Origin: Ehretia macrophylla
Taxonomy: Eukaryota > Streptophyta > Magnoliopsida > Boraginales > Ehretiaceae
Assembly (NCBI GenBank): GCA_037974665.1
Contig: CM075771.1
Coordinates: forward strand, 43,074,425 to 43,138,424
Reading direction: 5' to 3'
DNA length: 64,000 nucleotides
The notes beneath the pieces were generated by a model, which saw only the letters and a program-made list of their open reading frames with translations, ran no database searches and was not told the origin of the DNA. Of the stretch, positions 1 through 12,478 are shown piece by piece; position 1 is the stretch's first letter, and the number at the start of each line of letters is the position of its first letter. The translations under genes and the position numbers were made by a program.

Positions 1-1110
1 ACAGAGGGCGTGGGGCTTCTGACCAGGTATCCGTCGTCCCGGTGCCCATAACTTTTGATCCGTAGGGAGTTACGCGGCGCACAACATTCTGTTAGAAAGC
101 TCTTTGAGAGCTCTACGACAGGGGCAGCAAGCCTGCCCAGTTGCGCCAGTTTTCAGAGCCCAAAATTGAACGTTTTCATCAGTTTTGGGACACTTTTCTA
201 ATTTTGCGATGCTTTTCCGTCTCGGATCGTACGTCGTGAGCCGCGAAAAGGACGACAACCTAATCCATCACATTTTTATTACCGAATCCCATGGCACCTT
301 GTGCAAGACAACTTCACTTCACGTAGAGGCTGGGCCCTCAAGCCGAGGGCGTGGGGCTTATGACCAGGTATCAGTCGTTTCGGTACCCATAACTTTTGAT
401 CCGTAAGGAGTTATGCGGCGCACAGCATACTGTTGGAAAGCACTCTAAGAGCTCTACGATAGGGGCACCTAGCCTGCTCGGTTGAACCTATTTTCGGAGC
501 CCAAAATTGAACATTTTCATAAATTTTGGGATACTTTTCTTCTTTTGTGCTGTTTTTGGGTCTCGGATCATACGTCGTGAGCCGCGAAAAGGACGACAAC
601 CTAATCCATCACATTTCTATTACCGAATCACACGACACCTTGGGCAAGACAACTTCACTTCACGTAGAGGCTGGGCCCGCAAACAGAGGATGTGGGGCTT
701 ATGACCAGGTATCCGTTGCTCCGGTGCTCATAACTTTTGATCCGTAAAGGAGTTATGCGGTGCACAGCAAACCGTTGGAAAGCTCTTCGAGAACTCTACG
801 ACGGTGGCACCAAGCTTGCTAGGCTGCGCCTATTTTCGGAGTCCAAAATTGAACGTTTTCATCAGTTTTGTGACACTTTTCTTCTTTTGCGCAGTTTTTC
901 CGTCTCAGATCGTACGTCGTGAGCCACGAAAAGGACGACAACCAAATCCATCATATTTTTATTATCGAATCCCAAGGCACCTTGGGCAAGATAGTTTCAC
1001 TTCACTTAGAGGCTGGACCCTCAAACCGAGGGCATGCGCCATGTGACCAGGTATCCCTCGCTCTGGTGCCCATAACTTTTGATCCGTAAGGAGTTACGCG
1101 GCGCACAGCA
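1..1110. repeat. 341-bp satellite, block 1
   Basis: Tandem repeats with a clear anchor (cttttgatccgtaaggag) recurring at about 57, 398, 739 and 1081, a period of 341-342 bp. Each monomer contains an AGCTCTC-n-GAGAGCT palindrome, a T-rich stretch (cttttcttcttttgcgc), gatcgtacgtcgtgagccgc and cttcacttcacgtagaggct. The block runs in from the window edge and is cut by E1 inside the fourth monomer, 30 bp after its anchor. The matching remainder of that monomer resumes at 25938, so this array is continuous with block 2. Function is not visible; long satellite arrays hosting nested Gypsy elements are typical of plant centromeric or pericentromeric heterochromatin (inference). Confidence 0.95.
1106..1110. 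other. E1 target-site duplication, left copy
   Basis: The sequence cagca immediately precedes the LTR start TGTGAGGCC at 1111. It is repeated at 25938-25942, right after the element's terminal GTGACA. The pair fixes the ends of E1 and shows it inserted into a satellite monomer. Confidence 0.92.
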
Positions 1111-3236
1111 TGTGAGGCCTGACCTCGAATAACGTGTGTTACCTATATTTGCGTGCCTTAGACCCAGAATTGTATGACCGACCTTAGACAACGTGCCCTA
1201 TCTTGGTTTCAATGCATGCTTTGTCATTTGTGCCTTGACCTAGAATGGTGTGCCCTAATCCCCTACTGACGTGTGATACCTAGATATACGTACCCTGACC
1301 TCGATGTAAGTGTGTTACCTCATTTTTTGTGCCATAACCTTGAATTGCGTAGCTTAACCTAGATATGGAATCATGCCTTGATTTGCGTGCCTTGCATTGG
1401 TTTATGTGCATTCACCTAGGATTGTGTGCATTAGTCTTGAAGTACGTGCCTTAGTCATGAAGTACGTGTCTACCTTGTAGTTCGTGTCCACCTCATGATT
1501 CGTGCCTCATATCAATTTTTGTACGTGTCTCATAGTGCGTGCCCTAGACCTAGAAAAGCGTGCCCGTACGCTAATCAATAAATAATCTTACACAAAGCAC
1601 TAGACTATAAATAATCCTACAAACACCACTAACTATTATTATAATCCTAATTCAAATCTCTACAAAATCCACTAACACCTAAATATTATATTTTAAATTC
1701 ACTACAAGACAAAATCTCACAAACCTCTAAACATATCATATATTATGTTCTACCTAAAATCCCTAAATACCCAACATTCTATTACACACATGCTAAACCC
1801 TAAGCACTTTCCTATTATCTAAACATTCCTATGACAAGTACAAAACACAATGCAACCTACGATAGACAAATGCATGACAATACAAAAATAATAATAATAA
1901 AAACCTCACCCAAACACTTCCCATTCTCGACCAAATCACCAAGCATGCTCCTCACAATTCAAATTGCATAATTGACAAAGCAAAAATCAGATTTGAAGGC
2001 CTTAAGGCCGACACACACACACACACACACACAACTAATCACATTTCATTTTCCTCTCAAAAATCCTCTCAAGCTCTCATTCTCTTTCATTCTCTCTCAT
2101 TTTCGACCATGGCTTCTCTTGAGCTTCCAAGACCTCAAGCTCACTCTTAAGATCTCTCCCAAGCAAGCAAGAAGCAAGAAAGAAGCTCCATTGGTGCATC
2201 TTCAAGAGCATTGTGCATCTTCATCTATTCTCTTGCTAAGGTGATGGCTAAAACTTCTTGAAAATCTTTCAAAAAACCACATGCATGCCCTTAAACGTCT
2301 ATCTTTACTTCTGTACTTGAGATATATGTGTGTTCATGAGCTTTTATAAACATGCATGGCAAGATTCTTAGCTAGAATGTGATGATAGATGAAATCGGGT
2401 ATGTGACAACTTTCTTCCTTGTTGGTACGAGGTGATTTTGACTAGGTAAATGATGTTGAAAATGCATGAAAATTGGTAGGTAACTAGTTTTTCCAGTTTT
2501 TAACACTTTTTGCAGAAATATACCAAAGCTAATTTTGACTCTAAAGTCCTCAAAATGGCTAATTATCAAAATGTGTCCAAATCTGGAAAGTCTGGAAAAA
2601 TGAAGCAGGTTTTGGCAGATTCACTGACCTTATAGAACGAACCAGTTTTGACTTAGTAAATGATATCCAAAATGCATGAAATTTGGTGTGCCACTAGAGT
2701 TTTAAGTTCTGGACATTTTTGTGAGACATGGACTAAGGCTAAATCTGACCCTAAGGCCCTCAAAAACGACAAGTATTGAAATGTGTGTAAATCTGGACAG
2801 TTTTGTGTAGTCTCACTGTTTTGGCTATAACTCTTGAACCCGAACTCCAAATGATGCGAGATTTGTTTCTAAATTTAGTTCACTCATTAAGCTTTAATTT
2901 GACATCTTATTCACTGGAATTGGAGATTGTTTTCTTTCCTTAATGATTGTGAGAAAACAGTCCATTGCAGTGAGGGTTTCACTTAGTGATATGCTTAGAA
3001 AAATTATTGTAGCTTCTCCTGTTGTATTAAATGCTTGAGATTGTGGCATTTGAATGTTGTGTGGACTGTTCTGAATGCTTAAGGGTGTTTGAATTAATCA
3101 ATGCGTGGCATGAGTTTAATTACGAGATGACTTGGGGCTTAATCGCATGGGTAAGCACGAATTGAAACCCTAGTGGCTATGTAAATTCACTAAGTGTTGA
3201 TCCTATTGTTTAATTATGTAATTAGTAGGCTGCCAG
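1111..3236 (+). repeat. E1 5' LTR, first part
   Basis: Begins TGTGAGGCC and aligns colinearly with the 3' LTR at 10357-12478. It contains a run of short cgtgcc/tgcctta-rich phrases at 1130-1560, a (CA)n microsatellite at 2011-2033, and two diverged tandem copies of a roughly 210-bp segment around 2400-2860 (anchors 'aatctgga' near 2580 and 2791). It stops at 'gtaggctgcc', where the solo LTR was inserted. Short ORFs here lie in LTR sequence and are not called as genes. Confidence 0.9.
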
Positions 3237-6225
3237 TGTCACGCCCCAACCCAGCCTATAAAGTTTAGACTAGGGTGTGATCTAAACATTGAAGTCATGT
3301 CTCGTACTTAGTTGTTCATTAAAGTTTAACGCTTAACGTTTAGCCTAGACTACACAATTTTTTCGGGAAACCGACAGCATAACGGCTGTAATTGAGCTCT
3401 TTAGTTTGACATAGTTCTCTAAACGCCTCAAATTTCATTTCCAACTAAGATTACTATTTACCATCAATTGAGACGCCTACTAGTTATCTCGATGTCTCGT
3501 TTGATTAATAACCTAGCATGATACTATGTCTCGTTTGTTTGTGAATCCTCGTTACAAAAGTACCTATTGATCTTAGCTTAACAATGGGTACCTGCTTAAG
3601 ATTGGATAGGCTCATTTTGCTTAGTCCTTACCTGATACTTCATAATCCTATGATAGATACTAACCAGTAACGATAGCAAAACGATCATAGTAGTGTCTAT
3701 CTAGTTATTATCAGTACAAGCCAAAATTAGACCCCAAATTACAACGGGGGTCTTTTACATTACAAACATCAAGCAACATGTAAAGAAATAGTCTTCAAGC
3801 AGCATAGTGTTCAAAATGGCCATAATCAAGCAAAGTACATAGGACAGGCAATCATTCCAAGGAATCATCATTAGGCACGTCGTCCTCGGGTACCTGTTCT
3901 TGATCTTCTTCACCTGAGATGATAAAAGAAGGTGAGTCCTTATGAACTCAGTGAGGGGGAACGAGAAATAGGTTTTGAAACTCATTTTCCTGTTCAACTT
4001 ATGAAAACCCTTTTTGCAAGCATGAATATATCACAAGTAAATAACATGATATAAAAGTAAATGAACACAATTACCCTTCTTTTCTCCCCGAGGTCCTCTA
4101 AGAACCAAGCGAGAGTACTTATACACATAGTGAAAAGGATACGGTGAGCTTTTGCTCTCAATTCATGTCAGTATCAGTTGTTGTGGCCGACTTCAAATCA
4201 TCCCCTTATCCTGCCAAATGGGTGTACTCCGGATGTACCCCGAAATGCTACGACCCAACTCTCTGAGGAAGTCTAGTCCCCAAGTGAGAGAGGGAATTGG
4301 ACAATGGTAGTCACGGTTGCACCGGCAAGCCCGATGCCTCCCGGTGTGCGTGAACGCTACCACGCCAGAATGAAAGGTTGTAACCTTGTATGCAATGCAC
4401 ATTTATGACATTTAATATATCATATTAGGAGGACAACAAAGTAAGTTGCCTCCGAGCAGTCATAAGATTGCACATTGACAAGTAAACAAGCGAGGCATGA
4501 TAAGACAAGTAATTTCACTTGAAAGGCACATGGAGTTATATGAACATTAAACGGGCAGCCATGTAACGCATGTAAATCAAGTCATATAACTCATTTCCAA
4601 GTTCACGTAATCAAATAATAAGATTATTCATCATGCTACGGCATCTACGTGGGACTGGGTGCAAGAAAATGTCTAGAACTGAAAAATATAGCAGCACAAA
4701 AAATATCATGCATTTTGGATGTCATTTACTAAGTCAAAATGGGTTCGTTCTACAAGGTCAGTGAATCTGCCAAAACCTGCTTCATTTTTCAAGACTTTCC
4801 AGATTTGGACACATTTTAATAATTTTCCATTTTGAGGACCTTAGAATCAAAATTAGCTTTGGTCTATTTCTGTCCAAAATTTTCAGAACTGGCAAAATGA
4901 GTTACCTACCAATTTTAACGCATTTTGAACATCATTTACCTAGCCAAAATCACTTCGCACCAACAAGGCAGAAAGCTGTCCCATACACAATTTCATCCAA
5001 CATCACATTTTAGCCAAATATCTTGCCATGCATGTTTATAAAAGCTCATGAACACACATATATCTCAAGTACAGAAGTAAAGATAGACATTTAAGGGCAT
5101 GCATGTGGGTTTTTGAAGATTTTCAAGAACTTTTAGCCCTCACCTTAGCAAGACAACAAAGAAGATGCTCAAACTCTTGGTGAAGCACAAAGTTGACCTT
5201 TTTCCTTGCTTAGCCGAGACACCACTCAGTTTTTCTCAAATTTCCTAGCTTAGTAACCAAGTTCTTAGTAGGTGCATGTGGTTAGAACAAGAAGAAAAGA
5301 AATGGAAGCTAGCAAACTCACCTAAGCCGAAATGGAGATTCAAAGAGCTTGCATGTGTGTTTCTTGCAACCTAGCTTGCTTAGTCGAGCTCCCTAGCTTC
5401 TTGCATGCCTTGATGAACCATGGAGTGATGAAGATAAGCTAAGGAGTGTAGAAACTCAGCCAAGGCTGAGAGAGAGAGAGAAGGATGAGAGGGAGAGAGA
5501 AGAATGATAGGAAATGAGAGAAATGAAAGAAAAATAAAAGCTTTTGCAAGGTTTGAAGCATATGTTGGCCTTGATCTTTGCAAATTCAGATTTGTGTCTT
5601 CAAGAAGCATGGTTTTTGAATTACCTATCATGGCAAGAGAATGGGTCGAGAATATGGGTGCATTGGGTAGGGTTTTGGGTTATTCTTTTATTCATTTGTG
5701 TCATAGAATAGTCATAGAATGTTTGGGTTCAATTTTAATTGTGCAAGCAATCACAAAAGCACACAAGGTGGTCGGCCAAGGCATTGCAAAAATCTGAATT
5801 TTTGTCATCTTTTGAGCATTATTTAATTGTGTGTTTGGAAAGTGCAAAAGAATAAGGAATAAAGAATAAGGAATGTCTAGCTTCTTGTGAGATTTTGTCT
5901 TCTAGTGGGTTGAATTAGTAATTTAATATTAGTTAGTGGAATTTGTAGGATTAATTAATGACCTAGTGCTTCGTGCAAGATGCTTTCTTGATTAGTGTGA
6001 GGGCACGCTTTCCTAGGTTTAGGGCATGCACTACGAGGTAAGGCACGAACTACGAGACGAATGCACGTTTTCCAAGTAAATGCACGCAACCCTAAATGAA
6101 TGCACATAATTCAATGCAAGGCACACAAAACGAAACACAATTCTTAAACCTAGGTCAAAGCATGCAAATCTAGGTTAGGACACACAAAACGAGGTATCGC
6201 ACGCAAATCGAGGTCGGGCCTCACA
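3237..6225 (-). mobile_element. Solo LTR of the E1n/E4 family inserted in the E1 5' LTR
   Basis: Read on +, it starts TGTCACGCCCC and ends GGGCCTCACA, the reverse complement of an LTR, with no internal region. It is flanked by gccag (3232-3236) and gcctg (6226-6230), a 5-bp TSD with one mismatch; the uninterrupted site elsewhere reads gcccg, so each copy has apparently mutated once. It is 2989 bp against about 3575 bp for the E1n LTRs. The shortfall is one deletion near 4672, where 'gtgcaagaaaa' joins 'tgtctagaactg'; about 590 bp present at 13916-14500 are missing. It lacks the 184-bp duplication of E1 LTRs, so it belongs to the coding subfamily. Solo LTRs arise by recombination between the two LTRs of one element. 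Confidence 0.9.
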
Positions 6226-7913
6226 GCCTGTAGTTGCCTTCATCGCCCTAAACATGATTTCTATGATTACATGTTGACAAGTAGGCCTTTCTTGCACCCG
6301 GTCCCACGTAGATGTCTTTGCATGTTGAATAATCTTCTTATTTGATTACGTGAACTTTGAAATGAGTTATATGACTTGATTTACATGTGTTACATGGCTG
6401 CCCGTTTAATATTCATATAACTCTATGTGTTTTACAAAGTGAAAATTCGTGTTAAGCATGCCCCGTTCGTTTACTTGTCAATATGTGATCTTATACTTGC
6501 TCGGAGGCAACCTACTTTGTTGTCCTCCTAATGTGAATTGTTAAAAGACATTCTATGGCTTATTTAAACATGATTACTTGCCTGCCCGTGGAAGTTTAAT
6601 TGCTTTCAAATTGATATATGAAATGATTACATGTTCTTACAATGCCTTATATGCCAATATATCAAAATGTGATCATATACTTGTTCGGAGGCAACCTACT
6701 TTGTTGACCTCCCAATGTGAATTGTTAAATGGCATACATGTGCATTGCATTCAAGGTTACAACCTTTCATTCTGGCGTGGTAGCGTTCACGCACTCCGGG
6801 CGACATCGGGCTTGCCGGTGCAACCGTGACTACCATTGTCCAATTCCCTCTCTCGCTTGGGGGCTAGACTTCCTCAGAGAGTTGGGTCGTAGGATTTCGG
6901 GGTACATCCGGAGTACACCCATTTGGCATGATAAGGGGATGATTTGAAGTCGGCCGCAACAACTGATACTGGAAATGAACTGAGAGCAAAAGCTCACCGT
7001 ATCCTTTTCACTATGTGTATAAGTACTCTCGCTTGGTCCGTAGAGGACCTCGGGGAGGAAATATGGGTAATTGTGTTCTTTTACTTTTACATTACATTAT
7101 ATACCTACTTGTGATATATGTCATGCTTGCAAAAAGAGTTTTCATAAGTTAACCGAAAAAAGAGTTTCAAAATGTATTTCTCGTTCCCCCTGGCTGAGTT
7201 CATAAGGACTTACCCTCTTTTATCATCTCAGGTGAAGAAGACCAGGTACCCGAAGGAAATGTGCTAGTTGATGAACCTTTGGAACAACTATGTGCATTGC
7301 GTGCTTTTCGTGAACATGGATGCTATTAGGGATGTTGTGTTTATTTGCGGACTCTTCATTTCGTTGATGTAATTGACCCAGTTGTAATTTGGGTCTAATT
7401 TTGGATTGTACTATCTATAACCGGACAAACTCTTTATTTGGTTGTTTGCTTTCATTTTCTTAATTAGTAGTTATCGTAGACATTTAAACCACTAGATGAA
7501 CAATCAACTAAGTTAATTCTATCTAATTTTACTTAAGTGCTCATTTGTAAACTAAAAGATAATAGGTACTTGCATGATAGGAAATTGACAAATAAACGGG
7601 ACATAGTTATCATGTTAGGCTTATTAACCAAATAAGACTTTCAAGGTAGACTAGTAGGCATATCGGTTGATGAAAAAATAGGAGTCCTTAATGGAATTGG
7701 ATTAATGATTGGAATAATTGAGACGTTTAGAAATTAGGTCAAACTAAAAGGTCTTAAATACAACCGTTATGCTGCCGGTTTTCTAGAAAAACTTTTGGAG
7801 TTCTAGGCTAATGTTAAGCATTAATCATAGTGAAACAGTTAAGGACGTAAAATAACGATAACGATTAGCTCACCCCCTAGTCTAGCCTCTATAGGTCGGG
7901 TTGGGGCGTGACA
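6226..7913 (+). repeat. E1 5' LTR, second part
   Basis: Resumes the LTR after the solo-LTR insertion and ends GGTTGGGGCGTGACA. Compared with the coding family it carries an extra partial tandem duplication: two units of about 184 bp spanning roughly 6395-6760, each with 'tcggaggcaacctactttgt' (near 6500 and 6685). It holds the cross-family conserved block (about 6790-6930) and the TGAGT...ACTTA hairpin near 7194. Promoter, start site and poly(A) site cannot be placed by eye. Confidence 0.88.
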
Positions 7914-7926
7914 CCTTATATTAGAA

Positions 7927-7938
7927 TGGTATCAGAGC
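7927..7938 (+). other. E1 primer-binding site (initiator tRNA-Met type)
   Basis: TGGTATCAGAGC is the standard complement of the plant initiator Met-tRNA 3' end, where minus-strand DNA synthesis starts. It lies 13 nt after the LTR end, farther than the 2 nt seen in E2 and E3. Confidence 0.9.
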
Positions 7939-10320
7939 TTAGTTTACTAACTAGGCGTTAGTCGGGTTCAACTCTCGGACCATGGGTAAAAGCCCTAAGG
8001 TAATTATGATGTCTTGTTTATATGTACTTATATGTGCTAATGTACTTTAATTGCTTTAAGTATTGAATATTATGTGCCTTTGTGGACGATATGTATTTTG
8101 TATCATGCACATCGACACGTCCTCAATGATGCATGCATGCTTTTATACTCCTTCCTTGATACATGTGCATGTTATATAACCGTGAGTGACTGTTTATACA
8201 CATAGATAGTTAGGATTAGGACTTTCAGGGAAGTGAATTTGTTCAGGACGAACAAAAGGCTCGGTTAGAGATTTCTCGCATCTTCACAGGTACTCGATGG
8301 ATCGTGTGTATTATTGGATATGCATATATATAAAATGCGTAGCACATGTATAATTGTTGAAGTAAAATTATCTCCTTATCTTTGGAATACACATGCCTGT
8401 GATTAAGTTATCAATTTTATAGCCATAAAGTCCTTGATTCTGTTAAACCGTTCTTCTAATTGTGATTCAAGAATAAATGTTAAGGACATACAACTTTCCT
8501 TAGATATAAGAATATACTATTGGATATGTGGAGTAGTATATATATATTCATATGCTTATAATGGAAATTTGACTTAGGAGTTGCTTTTGAATCAAATTCT
8601 TATATCTTAAAATGGTATAATAAACTATTTATATGATTGAATCCTTACTTGATTGAAATTAAGCATCGTTGAACCTAATAAGGTATATATTAACGAGTTT
8701 CAAGTTCACTCAATGGTAAGATTGTGACCCAAAAATTAAGAGATGAACTCGTGGAAATTGACGATAGGGGTTAGATTATTAAGGCATGAATAGTGTGTTT
8801 AAGTAACTTAACAATGGATAACCTCAAGACATGTAGGCAACTCTGGAGACTAAGTTTAACAAGGTTGATGAAACTTTAGTATAACAAGATATGGGGAAGT
8901 TGGAACCGAGAAATTCACGTAACTAGAACTCGTGTTCGGAAGACTATACCTAAATGTTAGGTCGAATAGAAGTGTAAGGTATCGAATTATGTGTTAGATG
9001 ACTAACGTTGCTAAGGTCCTAAGTTGGATATTGGTGATATTAAGAATCATGGTATCAAATTGTTGCCCCTCGAATTTAGTTGTGATTATGCGAAGTAAGT
9101 CATTCTATGCACTCGTTGTTTGGATACCCTAGAGGATGTTAGAAATCATATATCCCTAAGTAAGACCGATGGACCTAGTATATAAACCATGAAAATGAGA
9201 TTAAAGCATTCAGTTGCAAAGTGGAGTTGTTAGGGTATGAATAGTAATCCTAAATAGCTAATAGTGAGTATGCATGATGATTCATGGTGAACCCTAGGGC
9301 CTAAGGTCGATGAGTCTTAATGCTCTTAGCTAGTTGAACATGTAAATGAAGAGAGTAAGATAGAGATGAATCAGAGTCATGATGACCCAAGAGACTATTG
9401 TTAGACCACCGTATCTATGTGCACCGTTTCACGTCTAGAAACTAGCGATTGGTGGACTTCGAATTGTGGTCGTTGAATAAAAAGGTGAATCTTGTAGTGA
9501 TAGTTAAATGGGTGGTTGATTACTTTTGAAGTTCTATTAGGTTATGTTGAAGGATGCCTCTTGGTCATAATTCTTATATTGATACAACCTTGAAGTTATC
9601 TCGTGTAAGTATTTTATGAGCTCGATCATTTCGGTACCCATCTATAGTCCTAGGATCGTTGTTGTACGGCCGGTAACCTAGTGGAGCATTGATATAACTT
9701 ACATGGCTATAGCCCTAGCTTAGTAACACTAGTGTAGAAGATATATTGGTGGGCATTAAGTGTTCGAAGGAATGACTAGGTCGTTAAGTGAGTAGGACCA
9801 TTGTCTTCTTAAGTATGACGTAACCTTGGATTGAGGTGAGTAAAATTCATTTGAGATTGAAACTAAGATTAAAAGAAATTCTCAAGCCTCATGACTTGAA
9901 GATAGAGATTTGAATAAGGAAATAAATTATGGATTACAAGTTGATGAATTTACTTGTAAGAGTGGAACTAGTGCAACATGATTAGTTTACCCATGCAATT
10001 TCAATGGCAATTTGTTGGTGGTACCTAATAAACCTTAGAATTTGAGTCTATCGAATATCAACAGTCTTTCTTCTTAAGTACGAGCGTGAAGGTTAACGAA
10101 GCTGGGAAGGAATGTTAGTGAATAGGAGCCTGTAACCGGGAGACTAGTCATTAGAAGATTTGCTAATCTAATGTACCTACAAGATTAGGCCGAATTAAAT
10201 GAATGGAGAAAGCTAGGAAGTGAATTGGTTATGGTAAGAGAGATCGCTGAACACGAGACGACCTAGAGTGGGAAATAACAAAGGTCAGAATCCGTTTAAA
10301 TGACCTCAATAGGTAAGAAT

Positions 10321-10356
10321 GAATTTCGGGACGAAATTCTTTTAAGGAGTGGAGGA
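10321..10356 (+). other. E1 polypurine tract with upstream hairpin
   Basis: GAATTTCG (10321-10328), loop gga, CGAAATTC (10332-10339) form a perfect 8-bp stem. The purine tract aaggagtggagga (10344-10356) follows and abuts the 3' LTR. This tract should prime plus-strand DNA synthesis. The same arrangement occurs in E1n, E4, E2 and E3. Confidence 0.85.
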
Positions 10357-12478
10357 TGTGAGGCCCGACCCCAAATAACGTGTGTTACCTATATTTGCGT
10401 GCCTTAGACCCAGAATTGTATGATCGACCTTAGACTACGTGCCCTATCTTGGTTTTCGTGCATGCTTCGTCATTTGTGCCTTGACCTAGAATGGTATGCC
10501 CTAATCCCCTACTGACGTGCGATACCTAGATATACGTACCCTGACCTCGATGTAAGTGCGTTACCTCGTTTTGTGTGCCCTAACCTTGAACTGCGTACCT
10601 TAATCTAGATATAGAGTCGTGCCTTGATTTGCGTGCCTTGCATTGGTTTACGTGCATTCACCTAGGATTACGTGCATTAGTCTTGAAGTATGTGCCTTAG
10701 TCATGAAGTACGTGTCTACCTCGTAGTTTGTGTCTACGTCATGATTCGTGCTTCGTATTGATTTATGTACGTGTCTCGTAGTGCGTGCCCTAGACCTAAG
10801 AAAGCGTGCCCGCATGCTAATCAATAAAGAATCCAACACAAAGCACTAGACTATAAAATAATCCTACAAACGCCACTAACTATTATTATAATCCTAATTC
10901 AAATCTCTACAAAATCCACTAACACCTAAATATTATATTTTAAACTCACTACAAGACAAAATCTCACAAACCTCTAAACATATCATATATTATGTTCTAC
11001 CTAAAATCCCTAAATACCCAACATTCTATTACACACATGCTAAACCCTAAGCACTTTCCTATTATCTAAACATTCCTATGACAAGTACAAAACACAATGC
11101 AACCTACGATAGACAAATGCATGACAATACAAAAAATAATAATAATAAAAACCTCACCCAAACCCTTCCCATTCTTGACCAAATCACCAATCATGCTCCT
11201 CACAATTCAAATTGCATAATTGACAAAGCAAAAATCAGATTTGAAGGCCTTAAGGTCGACACACACACACACACAACTCATCACATTTCATTTTCCTCTC
11301 AAAAATCTTCTCAAGCTCTCATTCTCTCTCCTTCTCTCTCATTTTCGACCATGGCTTCTCTTGAGCTTCCAAGACCTCAAGCTCACTCTTAAGATCTCTC
11401 CCAAGCAAGCAAGAAGCAAGAAAGAAGCTCCATTGGTGCATCTTCAAGAGCATTGTGCATCTTCATCTATTGTCTTGCTAAGGTGAGAGCTAAAACTTCT
11501 TGAAAATCTTTCAAAAAACCACATGCATGCCCTTAAATGTCTATCTTTACTTCTGTACTTGAGATATATGTGTGTTCATGAGCTTTTATAAACATGCATG
11601 GCAAGATTCTTGGCTAGAATGTGATGATAGATGAAATCGGGTATGTGACAGCTTTCTTCCTTGTTGGTGAGAGGTGATTTTGACCAGGTAAATGATATTG
11701 AAAATGCGTGAAAATTGGTAGTTAACTATTTTGGCCAGTTTTGAACACTTTTTGCAGAAATAGACCACAGCTAATTCTGACTCTAAGGCCCTTAAAATGG
11801 CTAATTATCAAACTGTGTCCAAATCTGGAAAGTCCGGAAAAATGAAGCAGGTTTTGGCAGATTCACTGACCTTGTAGAACGAACCAGTTTTGACTTTGTA
11901 AATGATATCCAAAATGCATGAAATTTGGTTTCTAGATAGAGTTTTCAGTTCTGGACATTTTTGTCAAAAATGGACTAAGGATAAATCTGACCCTAAGGCC
12001 CTAAAAAATGACAAGTATTGAAATGTGTGCAAATCTGGACAGTTTTGTGTAGTCTCACTGTTTTGGCTATAACTCTTGAACCCGAACTCCAAATGATGCG
12101 AGGTTTGTTTCTGAATTTAGTTCACTACTTAAGCTTTAATTTGAAATCTTATTCACTGGAATTGGAGATTTTTTGATTTTCTTAATGATTGTGAGAAAAC
12201 AGTCCATTGCAGTGAGGGTTTCACTTAGTGATATGCTTAGAAAAATTATTGTAGCTTCTCTTGTTGTATTAAATGCTTGAGATTGTGGCATTTGAATGTT
12301 GTGTGGACTGTTCTGAATGCTTAAGGGTGTTTGAATTAATCAATGCATGGCTTGAGTTTAATTACGAGATGACTTGGGGCTTAATCACACGGGTAAGCAC
12401 GAATTGAAACCCTAGTGACTAGGTAAATTCGCTAAGTGTTGATCCTATTGTTTAATTATGTAATTAGTAGGCTGCCCG
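10357..12478 (+). repeat. E1 3' LTR, first part
   Basis: Begins TGTGAGGCCCGACC right after the polypurine tract and parallels 1111-3236 throughout, including the (CA)n tract (11259-11275) and the 210-bp diverged tandem segments (about 11640-12100). It ends at 'gctgcccg', exactly the position interrupted in the 5' LTR, with the TSD gcccg at 12474-12478. Confidence 0.9.

Larger units (their letters stand above)
7914..10356 (+). other. E1 non-coding internal region
   Basis: A 2.44-kb region between the LTRs. I see no ORF of useful length and no recognisable gag, protease, RT or integrase motif in any frame. The first bases after the primer site (ctctcggaccatgggtaaaagccctaagg) and the last 40 bp before the 3' LTR closely match the corresponding parts of E1n. 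The middle does not visibly align with gag-pol, so it looks replaced rather than decayed. It may only carry packaging and replication signals. Confidence 0.8.

Noticed and set aside
1130..1560. Short repeated phrases (cgtgcctt, gtgcattc, tacgtgtc) resembling a CRISPR-like or minisatellite array
   Set aside because: There are no fixed-length repeats or spacers. The same region recurs in every LTR copy of the family and is simply LTR terminal sequence.
4193..4402. Recurrent 69-90 codon ORFs in the LTRs (also 6729, 13438, 21847, 41105, 45947, 54068, 54078, 58434)
   Set aside because: They lie on the cross-family LTR block or other LTR sequence, on either strand, and change length or lose their start between copies. 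The conservation is better explained at DNA or RNA level.
11078..11486. 104- and 88-codon ORFs with SHHISFSS/THTHT stretches
   Set aside because: They cover a (CA)n microsatellite and low-complexity LTR sequence. The equivalent region at 1972-2244 has different frames open.
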